Notes: generated by a model not told the origin, from the sequence alone. Shown: positions 16,438 through 24,475, numbered from the stretch's first letter. The stretch is 46,799 nt of DNA from Atopobiaceae bacterium (GCA_017510785.1 JAFWMH010000008.1:1-46799), one strand, 5' to 3'. Made by a program: numbers and translations.

Positions 16438-18188
16438 GATTTGCCTACGCCGCCCGTGACCTGTGGTTCAATCCTGGTCTCACGGGTGCACAGGAAGGCG
16501 ATCACCTTATTTGTTCGACCGAGCGCGGAACCGAAATCGGCTTGGCAACGGCGGGGCCAAGCGAGGTGAGCGATTATGCGCTTGGAAAGAAAACTGGCAA
16601 TGCCGCGCTCAAGCCCGTGCTTCGCGTTGCAAGCGACGGCGATTTGGAGAAGGCCGAGGAGCTTGCGCAGCTAGGTGACGATGCCATGCCCGTGTTTCGC
16701 CGCCTTGTGAGCGAGAGTGGGCTCGACATGAAGCCCGTGGGCGTGGAGTACCTTTTCGGACGCGAGCGAGTCGTGTGCTATTTTGCCGCAGAAGAACGCG
16801 TTGATTTTAGGCAGCTCGTTCGCAGCCTTTCGCATGAGCTGCACGAGCGAATCGACATGCGACAAATCGGCGTGCGCGAGGAGGCTGCCGTCGTAGGTGG
16901 ATTTGGTCACTGCGGACAAGAGCTGTGCTGTGCGCGGTTTGGTCTCTCGTTCGAGCCGGTATCCATCCGCATGGCGAAGGAACAGGATTTGCCGCTCACG
17001 TCTAACAAAATCAGTGGTGCCTGCGGGCGTCTCATGTGCTGCTTGAGGTACGAGTTCGAAGCGTATCGCGACTTCAAGGGTCGTGCTCCGAAGCGCAACG
17101 CCGTTATCGATACGCCGCTTGGCAAGGCAAAGATCGTAGAGTACGATACCCCCAAGGAGCAGGTCGCCCTGCGACTCGAGAATGGCAAAACGGTGCGCAT
17201 TCCTCTGGCCGAGATGGTTGCATCCGAGGCTGCGGTGAAGAAGTCGGAAGAGCTGCATTGTCCGTGCAGGCCCGACACAGTGGTGCGTGCGTCGCTCGAC
17301 AAGCTGAGTTCGCCCGACGTGCAAATGGCGCTTGCTGAGCTGGACCGCAAGATGGGCGTTATAACCGATGACGACTTCGACTCTCCCGACCTGTTCGTGG
17401 AGTCGAAGCCGCGCAAGCGTCGCCGTCGTGGGTCCGCACAAGCGCAAGCACAAGCGCAATCGCAGGGCCAGGGGCAGGACACAGGTGCCGGAAGCAGCGA
17501 ATCGAAGCAGCAGGAGACGTCGTCCAAGTCGTCGCGTAGGCGTAGGCGGCGTTCCACGAAGGCTTCGGTTGAGGGCGCGCAACAGGGCGCGCAGCAGGGT
17601 GCGACGCAAATTCAGTCGCGGCCTCAGAGGGGCCAGGCTGCATCGTCGATGGAAGCCGAAGCCGCCCAGGATGCAGGCGAGAAGCGCACACGCCGGCGTC
17701 GCCATCGTCGTTCGAGCACGGATGCCGCGAATCAACAAGGCGCCCAAGCCTCGAGCGTGCAGTCGAACAATGGGTTCGCAGAAAAGAGCAGCGAGAAGTC
17801 GCCGGAAGTCAAGACACGTCGGAGACGCCGTCATCGTTCGAGTTCGAGCGATGGAAACGTTGGCGAGAACGGCCAACAAGCTCAAAGGCAAGGCCAAGGC
17901 CAGTCGCAAGGGCAGCAGAACAAGCAGCAAGCTCAAAGGCAAGGCCAGAGGCAGAGCCAGCAGGGACAGTCGCAGAGCCAACAAAACCAGCGACAGGGCC
18001 AAGGTCAGGGCCAGCAGGCCAGGCCAAGGCGTCGGCCCGGCGACCGCGGTGGCCAGGGAACCGCACAGCAGCTAGATCAGCAGCCAAGTGCCGCACCAAA
18101 GCGTCGCCGTCGACGCCGTGGCGGTCGTGGTCGCGGCGGTAATGGTGGCTCCGACGCCAGCGGTGGCTCCGATGCTAATGGCGCATAA
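16416..18188 (+). CDS. ricT: PSP1-domain regulatory factor RicT with long Arg/Gln-rich tail
   Basis: In Bacillus RicT (YaaT) acts with RicA and RicF in an iron-sulphur complex that steers RNase Y mRNA processing. The first ~320 of 590 residues are the PSP1 domain with the diagnostic cysteine pairs GHCGQELCCARFG and ACGRLMCCLRYE. The remaining ~260 residues form a low-complexity tail: six Arg clusters (for example RKRRRRGS, KRRRRRRGGRGRGG) separated by Gln/Ser/Gly-rich linkers. Bacillus RicT is only ~275 residues, so the tail roughly doubles it; it looks like a disordered RNA-binding region (inference). ATG 16416 lies within the end of holB, after AAGGAGG. Confidence 0.93.
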   Translation: MATIIPVRFAYAARDLWFNPGLTGAQEGDHLICSTERGTEIGLATAGPSEVSDYALGKKTGNAALKPVLRVASDGDLEKAEELAQLGDDAMPVFRRLVSESGLDMKPVGVEYLFGRERVVCYFAAEERVDFRQLVRSLSHELHERIDMRQIGVREEAAVVGGFGHCGQELCCARFGLSFEPVSIRMAKEQDLPLTSNKISGACGRLMCCLRYEFEAYRDFKGRAPKRNAVIDTPLGKAKIVEYDTPKEQVALRLENGKTVRIPLAEMVASEAAVKKSEELHCPCRPDTVVRASLDKLSSPDVQMALAELDRKMGVITDDDFDSPDLFVESKPRKRRRRGSAQAQAQAQSQGQGQDTGAGSSESKQQETSSKSSRRRRRRSTKASVEGAQQGAQQGATQIQSRPQRGQAASSMEAEAAQDAGEKRTRRRRHRRSSTDAANQQGAQASSVQSNNGFAEKSSEKSPEVKTRRRRRHRSSSSDGNVGENGQQAQRQGQGQSQGQQNKQQAQRQGQRQSQQGQSQSQQNQRQGQGQGQQARPRRRPGDRGGQGTAQQLDQQPSAAPKRRRRRRGGRGRGGNGGSDASGGSDANGA

Positions 18189-18209
18189 TGTTACAGGAGA
18201 GGCTTGCTC

Positions 18210-18326
18210 GTGGATAGTGGCATGGCGGCGGATCGGCTTCTCGCCAAACAGTACGTTGGCCGTTTTTTCATGAAGGTTGAAGGCTCTTTCTCAAAAATGT
18301 GTCCCATGCGAGGGCTATACTCATAA
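18210..18326 (+). CDS. Possible 38-residue small protein
   Basis: A GTG start at 18210 is preceded at good spacing by AGGAGAGG (18195-18202), and the frame stays open for 38 codons to TAA 18324-18326. The product would contain LLAKQYVGRFFMKVEGSF and no motif I recognise. Against it, a hairpin with six T residues lies inside the frame (18243-18268) and a -10-like element overlaps its end. It could be a small protein, the remnant of a gene lost between ricT and rsmI, or chance. Confidence 0.3.
   Translation: MDSGMAADRLLAKQYVGRFFMKVEGSFSKMCPMRGLYS
18243..18268 (+). terminator. Short hairpin with T6 after ricT
   Basis: GCCAA (18243-18247) pairs with TTGGC (18256-18260), followed by CG and six T (18263-18268). 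The stem is short but the T-tract and position (55 bases after the ricT stop) favour a terminator. Confidence 0.5.
18316..18321 (+). promoter_or_regulatory. Candidate -10 of the GH5-rsmI pair
   Basis: TATACT in GGGCTATACT, 34 bases before the start codon at 18356. No clear -35. SD GAGGGGAGA lies at about 18341-18349. Confidence 0.45.
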
Positions 18327-18355
18327 CATGTTAGGTTCTACGAGGGGAGACGCTC

Positions 18356-19393
18356 ATGTCCATTCGAGCGTTGCACGGTGTTAATCTTGCGGGTTGGCTC
18401 AACCTTGAGCCGTGGGTAACTCCGGAGCTCTTTGCTGGTACGGGATCGCTTGGGGAGCAGGGACTTTCTGCGACGCTTGGCGAGGAACTCTATAACGACC
18501 TTATCCAAGAGCATCGTGCCACGTTTGTTACCAAAACGGATTTCGAGCTTATCGCTCATCGGGGGTTCAATGCGGTTCGGCTTCCGGTTCCCTGGTACGT
18601 GTTTGGGCAATACGGGCCCAATCCGGGACGCCACGTGGGTTGCGTGGAGCAAGTAGATAACACCTTTGCCTGGGCGGAGGAAAACGGCCTACGGGTGCTG
18701 TTGGTGCTTGCGGTGAATCCTGGTGCCAAGGGTGAGGAGGATGTGCTCGCCAAAACGGGAAGAGGCCATCGTGCCGATTTGCTTGACGTGCTTGGTATGC
18801 TTGCGCGTCGCTATGCTGACGAGCCCGCGCTGTTTGGTATTGAAGTCGCAAACGAGCCGAAGGTGCAGAGCCGTCGTGGTTTGATGGGTATTAGCGAGGG
18901 CGTTCCGCTTCACTCATTGCGAAACTATTATCGCAATGCCTATGCGATTATCCGCGAGGCGGCGGGAGAGCGACCGTACGTGGTGCTGCCCGAGGCGGGT
19001 AACCCAAAGGCATGGCGGACGTTTACCGCCCAGCGACGGTACACGGGCGTGTGGCTCGACGTGCATTTGTACCACTACGACGAGCAAATCGATGCAACGG
19101 GTCCTCAAGGTGCATCGGCGCTTGTTGACCGTTCGCGCAATGCCTTGTTGCGGTCGCAGCGCAGTGGCCTTCCCGTTATGGTGGGCGCGTGGTCGTCGGC
19201 GCTGCCATTCGCGGATTCACTCATGACGCCAGAGGGGCGCATCGCGCTCGAGCGCATATTCTGTGCCGAGCAAATCGCTGCATTCGAAGAGTTGCCTGCT
19301 TGGTTTTTCCAAACGTGGAAAACGAACGGCCATCTCTCCGGTTGGGACTCACGCATCGCGCTTTCGAGCTTCGAAAGGGGCATGCTAGGGTGA
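18356..19393 (+). CDS. GH5 exo-1,3-glucanase-like protein lacking the catalytic nucleophile
   Basis: A 345-residue TIM-barrel protein of glycoside hydrolase family 5, closest in motif to the fungal Exg/GH5_9 type: GVNLAGWLNLEPWVTPELF at the N-terminus, FNAVRLPVPW, the acid/base motif VANEP (Glu167), LDVHLYHYDE and WKTNGHLSGWD. The strand-7 motif that should carry the nucleophile (VGEWS in Exg enzymes) reads VGAWS: residue 278 is Ala (GCG at 19187-19189). Retaining hydrolysis is therefore not expected. No signal peptide, so it is predicted to be cytoplasmic. It is inserted in the ricT-rsmI neighbourhood and its stop overlaps the rsmI start (GTGA). It may be a sugar-binding pseudoenzyme. Confidence 0.85.
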   Translation: MSIRALHGVNLAGWLNLEPWVTPELFAGTGSLGEQGLSATLGEELYNDLIQEHRATFVTKTDFELIAHRGFNAVRLPVPWYVFGQYGPNPGRHVGCVEQVDNTFAWAEENGLRVLLVLAVNPGAKGEEDVLAKTGRGHRADLLDVLGMLARRYADEPALFGIEVANEPKVQSRRGLMGISEGVPLHSLRNYYRNAYAIIREAAGERPYVVLPEAGNPKAWRTFTAQRRYTGVWLDVHLYHYDEQIDATGPQGASALVDRSRNALLRSQRSGLPVMVGAWSSALPFADSLMTPEGRIALERIFCAEQIAAFEELPAWFFQTWKTNGHLSGWDSRIALSSFERGMLG

Positions 19394-20250
19394 GCGAGGT
19401 ACAGGGAGGCGTACTCTTTATGGTCGGTACGCCTATTGGGAACCTTGAGGACGCGTCGCCGCGTGTGCTCAATACGTTGCGCACGGCAAATGTCGTGCTG
19501 TGCGAGGACACCCGCGTTACCTCCAAGCTGCTGGCACGCTTCAACATTCGGGTATCGCTCGTGCGGTGCGACCAAAATGTTATTACCTCGCGTGTAGCCG
19601 GTGTGCTCGAACGCTTGCGTTCGGGTGAGCGCGTCGCGTTCGTGAGCGATGCTGGTATGCCTGGTGTTTCCGATCCTGGACAACAGCTCGTCGATGCGGC
19701 GCTCGATGCGGGCTTTGCTGTGCAAATAATACCTGGACCTAGCGCCGTTGTGTGTGCGCTCGTCGCGTCTGGGCTGCCCATGGATCACTTCTTTTTTGAG
19801 GGCTTTTTGCCGCGCAAGACTGGTGCTCGCGGACGGAGGCTCCGCGAACTCGCTGCGGTGCCTGGCGCGCTCGTGTTTTATGAGTCCCCTCATCGGGTGG
19901 TTGCAACCTTGCAAACAATTGCCGAGGTGTTCCCGGTGCGACGGGTAGCGCTTGTTAGGGAGCTTACCAAGGTGCACGAGGAAGTTGTGCGCGATGTGGC
20001 GGGAGAGCTTGCGCGTCGTGTGTCCGAGGGACCAGAGGTGCGCGGCGAGTGCGTCGTAGTGGTGGAGGGGCCAACACAAGACGAGTTGGCTGCACCGGTC
20101 GGCGTGGCTTCTTCTCGTTCGCTCGACGAGGCCATCGCTGAGGGATTGGCTGCCGGCGAGTCCAAAAGTCGTCTCGCCAAGCGCCTTGCCAAGGAATTCT
20201 GTGTTGCGCGTTCGGGTGTGTATGAGCGGCTATTGTCGTACGAGGGATAA
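19390..20250 (+). CDS. rsmI: 16S rRNA (cytidine(1402)-2'-O)-methyltransferase
   Basis: This SAM-dependent enzyme 2'-O-methylates C1402 in the decoding centre of 16S rRNA. The 286 residues show VGTPIGNLEDAS, CEDTRVTSKLL, SDAGMPGVSDPG, PGPSAVVCALVASGLP and FEGFLPRK, all family signatures. The GTG start at 19390 overlaps the upstream stop by four bases and allows the full first beta strand (GGVLFMVGTPIGN); an ATG at 19420, with GGGAGG upstream, would cut it short. In Bacillus rsmI lies a few genes after ricT, so this is residual synteny. A hairpin overlaps the 3' end. Confidence 0.95.
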   Translation: MSEVQGGVLFMVGTPIGNLEDASPRVLNTLRTANVVLCEDTRVTSKLLARFNIRVSLVRCDQNVITSRVAGVLERLRSGERVAFVSDAGMPGVSDPGQQLVDAALDAGFAVQIIPGPSAVVCALVASGLPMDHFFFEGFLPRKTGARGRRLRELAAVPGALVFYESPHRVVATLQTIAEVFPVRRVALVRELTKVHEEVVRDVAGELARRVSEGPEVRGECVVVVEGPTQDELAAPVGVASSRSLDEAIAEGLAAGESKSRLAKRLAKEFCVARSGVYERLLSYEG

Positions 20251-20268
20251 ATAAATCGTACCCCTCGT
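20240..20268 (+). terminator. Hairpin spanning the rsmI stop codon
   Basis: ACGAGGG (20240-20246) pairs with CCCTCGT (20262-20268); the TAA stop is in the loop. No T-tract follows. Confidence 0.35.
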
Positions 20269-20297
20269 GGGAAAACGCATCGTGGGACTCAATCGGT

Positions 20298-20308
20298 ATT
20301 GCTACAAT
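20298..20308 (+). promoter_or_regulatory. Candidate extended -10 promoter of the HerA-like gene
   Basis: TTGCTACAAT (TG, C, TACAAT at 20303-20308) is an extended -10 element 34 bases before the ATG at 20343. Confidence 0.5.
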
Positions 20309-20342
20309 CGACGTGTTCATTGGCACGACGAAAGGACACTCC

Positions 20343-21986
20343 ATGCTCAGGGACAACAAGATTTGGGTTGCGCAGGGCGAGAATCCTTGCTACCTGTTGC
20401 TTAACCAGGCAAACCGCCACGGCCTTATTGCGGGGGCATCGGGTACTGGCAAAACGGTAACGCTCAAGGTGCTGGCGGAGGGTTTTAGCGATGCGGGTGT
20501 GCCGGTGTTCATGGCCGACGTGAAGGGTGATGTAACGGGAATGGCGCAGGCGGGCGAGCTTACCGACGGTTTACGTGGTCGTATGGAGGCTTTCGGTATC
20601 GACGAGCGCGAGTTTGCGTTCCAAGGTACGCCTTGCAGGATTTGGGACATGCTTGGTGGTGCGGGTTGTCCGGTGCGCATTACGATTTCCGACATGGGGC
20701 CTCAACTCCTTGCTCGCCTTCTCGGGCTCACCGAAGTGCAAAAAGGTGTGCTCAACATCGTGTTCCGTGTTGCCGACGACCAGCAAATGCTTCTTATTGA
20801 CCTCAAGGATTTGCGTGCGATGCTCACGTACGTGAGCGAGCATGCCAAGGAGTACGAAACGACCTATGGACGTGTGTCGTCGCAGTCGGTGGGTGCCATT
20901 CAACGCGCGCTTATAGCTGTGGAGGATCAGGGTGGCGACGTGTTCTTTGGCGAGCCTAATCTCGACATCTTGGATTGGTTCGAGTGCGATGCAAACGAGC
21001 GTGGTTACGTTAATATTCTCAATGCGACCGACCTCGTTAATACGCCGCTTGTGTACTCAATGTTCCTCCTGTGGATGCTTTCCACTTTGTTTGAGCGGTT
21101 GCCCGAGGTGGGTGATTTGGACAAGCCCAGGTTCGTGTTCTTCTTCGATGAGGCGCATTTGCTGTTTAACGGCATGCCAAGGCAGCTCGTAGATAAAGTC
21201 GTGCAGGTGGTTAAGCTCATTCGCTCGAAGGGCGTGGGTGTGTACTTTATTACTCAGTCGCCGTCGGATGTGCCGAACGAGGTGCTTGCCCAGCTTTCGA
21301 ACCGCGTGCAACACGGATTGCGCGCCTATACTCCGGCGGAGCAGCGGGCTGTGAAGGCAGCTGCGGCAAGCTTCCGTGCAAATCCGGCGTTCGACTCGGT
21401 GCAAGCTCTGCAAGATGTTGGTACCGGCGAGGCACTTGTAAGCTTCCTCGACGAGACGGGCAAGCCTTCGATGGTGGAACGTGCCAAGGTGTTGTTCCCG
21501 GGATGCCGCATGGCGGCCGCCGATGCGGGTATCATTTCCACGGTGATTGCTAACCAGTACGAGCTTATGGACAAGTACGGGGAGGCCTTCGATCGCGAAT
21601 CGGCGTATGAGCTCATCGAAGAGGCGAGGGCCGAAGCCGAGGAGGCTGCTAAGCTTGCGGCCGAGCGCGAGGCGTTCGAAAGGGAAAAGGCTGCGTTTGA
21701 GGCGCAAAAGGCCAAGGAAGAGGAGCGTCAGCGCATTGCGGCGGAAAAGGAGGCGGAGCGGCTCCGGCTCAAAGCCGAGAAGGAAGAGGAGCGTTTGCGT
21801 CTTAAGGCGGAAAAGGAAGAGGAGCGTTTGCGGCTTAAGGCAGAGCGCGAGCAGGAAAGAGCCGAGGCCGAGGCGAAGCGTAGGCGTGAACGTATGATGA
21901 GCACCGTCTTCTCAGGTGTGGTGGGCACCATTGGGCGTGAGGCGGGCAGGCAAATTGCGCGAGGCATCTTTGGTACACGGAAGTAG
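20343..21986 (+). CDS. HerA-like (DUF853) P-loop ATPase with C-terminal coiled coil
   Basis: A 547-residue ATPase of the FtsK/HerA superfamily, DUF853 branch, usually described as a DNA-translocase-like protein of unknown target. Walker A is GASGTGKT (Lys37), Walker B RFVFFFDEAHLLF (about residues 263-275), followed by YFITQSPSDVPNEVLAQL and an Arg-rich sensor (NRVQHGLRAYTPAEQ). Residues ~421-515 form a long charged coiled coil built partly from an 11-residue repeat (ERLRLKAEKEE, three near-identical 33-base copies at ~21755-21845). ATG 20343 follows GAAAGGA; a GTG at 20313 lacks an SD. Not adjacent to nurA or a defence partner, so a housekeeping role is more likely. Confidence 0.9.
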   Translation: MLRDNKIWVAQGENPCYLLLNQANRHGLIAGASGTGKTVTLKVLAEGFSDAGVPVFMADVKGDVTGMAQAGELTDGLRGRMEAFGIDEREFAFQGTPCRIWDMLGGAGCPVRITISDMGPQLLARLLGLTEVQKGVLNIVFRVADDQQMLLIDLKDLRAMLTYVSEHAKEYETTYGRVSSQSVGAIQRALIAVEDQGGDVFFGEPNLDILDWFECDANERGYVNILNATDLVNTPLVYSMFLLWMLSTLFERLPEVGDLDKPRFVFFFDEAHLLFNGMPRQLVDKVVQVVKLIRSKGVGVYFITQSPSDVPNEVLAQLSNRVQHGLRAYTPAEQRAVKAAAASFRANPAFDSVQALQDVGTGEALVSFLDETGKPSMVERAKVLFPGCRMAAADAGIISTVIANQYELMDKYGEAFDRESAYELIEEARAEAEEAAKLAAEREAFEREKAAFEAQKAKEEERQRIAAEKEAERLRLKAEKEEERLRLKAEKEEERLRLKAEREQERAEAEAKRRRERMMSTVFSGVVGTIGREAGRQIARGIFGTRK

Positions 21987-22030
21987 GTCGCTATAGCGCA
22001 AACTGCCTATAGACTTTGGTGATGTTGGGT

Positions 22031-22061
22031 GCACGTAGTCAGCCTTATGCTGGCTACGTGC
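22031..22061. terminator. Strong hairpin between convergent genes
   Basis: GCACGTAGTCAGC (22031-22043) pairs with GCTGGCTACGTGC (22049-22061) with one G-U pair and a 5-base loop. It lies between the HerA-like gene (+) and the Rpn remnant (-), and could stop transcription from both sides. Confidence 0.75.
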
Positions 22062-22133
22062 TTAGTTGGTGGACGTTCACGTGGCTAGTGGGCGCGAGAA
22101 GCCTGCTTACGTGCGTGGACTGATGGCCGTTTG

Positions 22134-22709
22134 TTATTTCGTATTAGCGTTCTGGGTTCCGTCGAGCATTGTTGGGTTTCCATACATCCATCGACTTGCC
22201 TCTTCCGGGCAAAGCAGCCCCTTGCTTACGAGTGCGCTCAGTAGCTCGCGCCTTCCCTCGCGCTTGCCCTCCTCCTTGGAGTCGCGGCGCATTTCCTCTA
22301 TTGCCTTGCACATATCCACTTTGCCCTCCTTCGCGACAATCTGTAGATTCGATCCGGTAATTGTGTTGATTAGTCGCGCGCTTGCTTCGTCTAGGTTACG
22401 GTACGCCTTATCCTCGTTAACAATTGTAGTCAGTTCTTGTTTGTTCTGCGAGTGCTTGATGTACTTCAGTACGTTTCCAAGGCCAGTTTCAAACTTTTTG
22501 AATTCGTCGTCGTCCATTTGGGCGGGTGCAACGAGATTAATGCGGTAGTCGGCAATGAATTCTTGCAATGCTTTGGCTTCCTTGCGTAGCATATCGTGAA
22601 GGTGCAGGGGACCATCCCAATCGGACGCACTGAAGAATACGATGAGCGTAATGACGGGAGTGAGCTTATCGTCCTTGGCCAAAACCGCGATTCTTATGCT
22701 GTGATACAC
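22134..22709 (-). pseudogene. N-terminally truncated Rpn-family (PD-(D/E)XK nuclease/transposase-like) remnant
   Basis: The 191 residues resemble the C-terminal two-thirds of Rpn-family recombination-promoting nucleases: SDWDGPLHLHDML, FIADYRINL, then a Glu/Lys-rich helix (RRDSKEEGKREGRRELL). Full-length members are around 300 residues and start with the nuclease core holding the catalytic Asp and Glu; here the reading begins at a region normally in mid-protein (TPVITLIVFF), so the active site is missing. There is no SD before the first Met, and the preceding DNA is the promoter region of the divergent thioesterase gene. Base composition is lower in GC than its neighbours. I judge it a decayed mobile-type gene. 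Confidence 0.7.
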
Positions 22710-22743
22710 TCGTTGTCATTGGGACACGCGAAGACCGTATAAC
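22705..22743 (+). promoter_or_regulatory. Candidate promoter region of the thioesterase gene
   Basis: Two -10-like elements occur: TACACT (22705-22710, in GTGATACACT, identical to one at 24466-24475) and TATAAC (22738-22743), the latter 36 bases before the ATG with TTGTCA 19 bases upstream of it. Confidence 0.35.
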
Positions 22744-22779
22744 ATATGTGGTCATTTGGTTACGTGCGGAGGGGGTACC

Positions 22780-23280
22780 ATGGCAGAGCAATACGTACAT
22801 CCGTTGGGGGTTAAGCGCGTAGGCAGTTCGTATACCATTGCCACGCGCATGTTGCGGCATGAGGACATGAACGGGTCGGATCGTTTGTTTGGCGGCAGGC
22901 TCATGGAGTGGATTGACGATGCGGCGGGTATTGCGGCTCGACGCCACGCTGGTTGTAGCATTACTACGGTTGCCGTCGACACGTTGGAGTTTAAGCATCC
23001 GGCTTTTCTGAACGACATAATTACCATCGAGGCATGGGTTACGCATGTGGAACGCACTTCAATGGAGGTTCGCGTAGATACATATGTTGAAAACTGCGCC
23101 ACGGGTGAACGGAACATGATAAACCACGCGTACCTCACGGAAGTGTGCATTGACGAGAATGGTAAGCCGATGCCCGTACCGTATGGATTAGTGGCGCGAA
23201 CAACCGAAGAGCATGCAGAGTGCGAGGCTTCCCGCAAGCGCGCGGACCTGCGTCGTATGCGTCGACGCGAAGGCATCTAG
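22780..23280 (+). CDS. Hotdog-fold acyl-CoA thioesterase (YciA-like)
   Basis: A 166-residue single hotdog domain predicted to hydrolyse acyl-CoA to free acid and CoA in the cytoplasm. The family string is MNGSDRLFGGRLMEWIDDAAGIAA, with the Asp/Asn and Gly-Gly region that forms the active site, followed by a basic C-terminal tail (RKRADLRRMRRREG). Chain-length preference cannot be read from sequence. ATG 22780 follows CGGAGGGGG with good spacing; an in-frame ATG/GTG eight codons earlier lacks one. It is a single gene, divergent from the Rpn remnant. Confidence 0.88.
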   Translation: MAEQYVHPLGVKRVGSSYTIATRMLRHEDMNGSDRLFGGRLMEWIDDAAGIAARRHAGCSITTVAVDTLEFKHPAFLNDIITIEAWVTHVERTSMEVRVDTYVENCATGERNMINHAYLTEVCIDENGKPMPVPYGLVARTTEEHAECEASRKRADLRRMRRREGI

Positions 23281-23391
23281 CGGGGACGAGTGCAGGCATC
23301 CTCAAGCTTTGAACCATGGTGTGCATGCCACCGCCAAAGGGGTTGAATGGAACGTTCCCATAGTTTGAAGCATGAGCCAAACGACATGGGC

Positions 23392-23405
23392 TATACTGCT
23401 ACAAT
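23392..23405 (+). promoter_or_regulatory. Two overlapping -10 elements before a lipoprotein gene
   Basis: TATACT (23392-23397) in GGGCTATACT and, directly after, TGCTACAAT with TACAAT at 23400-23405 (extended -10). Either fits transcription of the gene starting at 23441. Confidence 0.5.
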
Positions 23406-23440
23406 AAAATGACCGCGAGAACACGCGAGAAAGGTTTGGT

Positions 23441-24391
23441 ATGCATAGCTGGCGGCATGGGGGAGTGGCTGCGGTATTTGCGCTCGCTACGATGCTCGTT
23501 GCCGGTTGCGCACCTGCCGAACCAGCTAGAATTGATGCGGACGGGCAAAGAACAATAGAGGTTCAGGACGCACCTCCTTCAAACTTGGAAGAGGAAGCGG
23601 AAGTGCTGCCTGAGGAAGCAAAGCCGCTTTCGACGGAAGAGGACGACCGGACCGATGAAACGAGTCAAAAGAAGAAGCAAAGCTCCGAGTCCCCTGCGCA
23701 GGAGCTCCCAGCTCCGCCCGATGCGTTTACACCCGAGTGCGTGGACGAGTTCGGCCAGATTTCGGCTTTCGCGATTAGCGAGCTTACTGGTGCCGACTTG
23801 GTGCAAGCGGCTCGTTCGCAGGGCTACGTGTACGATGGGGAGCAGCGCGGATTCGTGCTGGACTATCGTGCGCGTTTGGGAGTGTTGGACGCCAACTTTG
23901 TGCCTCTAACCGAGGATGGCATAGCGGCCCTCGAAAAGGGCGGCGGGACGACTCCGGTCGTATTTGTGCTTCAAACAACCAAGTATGGCACCGCGCGAGA
24001 GCTTATAGACCTTATGGGCAGGTGTACGGTGGACGATCGTAAAACCATCGGCGACCATATGACGTGTGCCGTATTACATGGTCCCTCTGCGCGCCAGTAT
24101 CTCGTATCGGTTTCCAATCCTACCGACCAGAGCGCGCTCACTATGCACATCATTTCGAATGAGGCCGTGGCCGCGGGCATGCTCGACAAAATGGCGGGCA
24201 AGACGGGGCCGGCGAATAGCGGTCCCGCGGGTGAGAACCCCGCGACCGACGCCCCCGCGACCGACGCCCCCGCGACTGGCAGTCCCACCGGTGGCAATTC
24301 CGCTAGCTACGGCGCAAGCATCGCAGAGGCGTGGCAGAACATCGCGGGGGTTCCGATAGGCGAGTATCTACGCGAGCATCCTGACGATTGA
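23441..24391 (+). CDS. Putative lipoprotein of unknown function
   Basis: A 316-residue exported lipoprotein: signal peptide with lipobox LVAGC (Cys ~23), then an acidic linker rich in Glu, Asp and Lys (to about residue 95), a globular region of about 170 residues (from FGQISAFAISELTGADLV), and a Pro/Ala/Thr/Gly-rich stretch near the C-terminus. The latter is encoded partly by two exact 15-base repeats (24241-24270). I recognise no enzymatic motif. SD GAGAAAGG precedes ATG 23441. It is monocistronic, closed by a strong terminator. Confidence 0.8.
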   Translation: MHSWRHGGVAAVFALATMLVAGCAPAEPARIDADGQRTIEVQDAPPSNLEEEAEVLPEEAKPLSTEEDDRTDETSQKKKQSSESPAQELPAPPDAFTPECVDEFGQISAFAISELTGADLVQAARSQGYVYDGEQRGFVLDYRARLGVLDANFVPLTEDGIAALEKGGGTTPVVFVLQTTKYGTARELIDLMGRCTVDDRKTIGDHMTCAVLHGPSARQYLVSVSNPTDQSALTMHIISNEAVAAGMLDKMAGKTGPANSGPAGENPATDAPATDAPATGSPTGGNSASYGASIAEAWQNIAGVPIGEYLREHPDD

Positions 24392-24420
24392 GGCTGTTGA
24401 ATGGTACGCGGTTCCGTAAA

Positions 24421-24446
24421 GCCCTCGTCTGGACGAGGGCTGTTTT
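24421..24446 (+). terminator. Rho-independent terminator
   Basis: GCCCTCGTC (24421-24429), a two-base loop TG, then GACGAGGGC (24432-24440), followed by TGTTTT. The stem is perfect (loop effectively opens by a base pair). It ends the lipoprotein transcript. Confidence 0.92.
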
Positions 24447-24465
24447 ATCCATGCATTTTTGAAAA

Positions 24466-24475
24466 GTGATACACT
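24466..24475 (+). promoter_or_regulatory. Candidate extended -10 of the nucleosidase gene
   Basis: GTGATACACT includes TG-A-TACACT (24470-24475). The same ten bases occur at 22701-22710 before the thioesterase gene. Confidence 0.4.

Noticed and set aside
16671..18002. Minus-strand 443-codon frame opposite ricT
   Set aside because: Leu/Arg-rich mirror of the Gln/Arg-rich tail with no SD or recognisable domain.
18356..19393. GH5-like gene as a frameshifted or decaying pseudogene
   Set aside because: The frame is complete with SD, normal length and all other motifs; only the nucleophile codon differs.
22066..22548. Plus-strand 160-codon frame over the Rpn remnant
   Set aside because: Ser/Leu-rich mirror frame; the minus-strand reading matches a known family.
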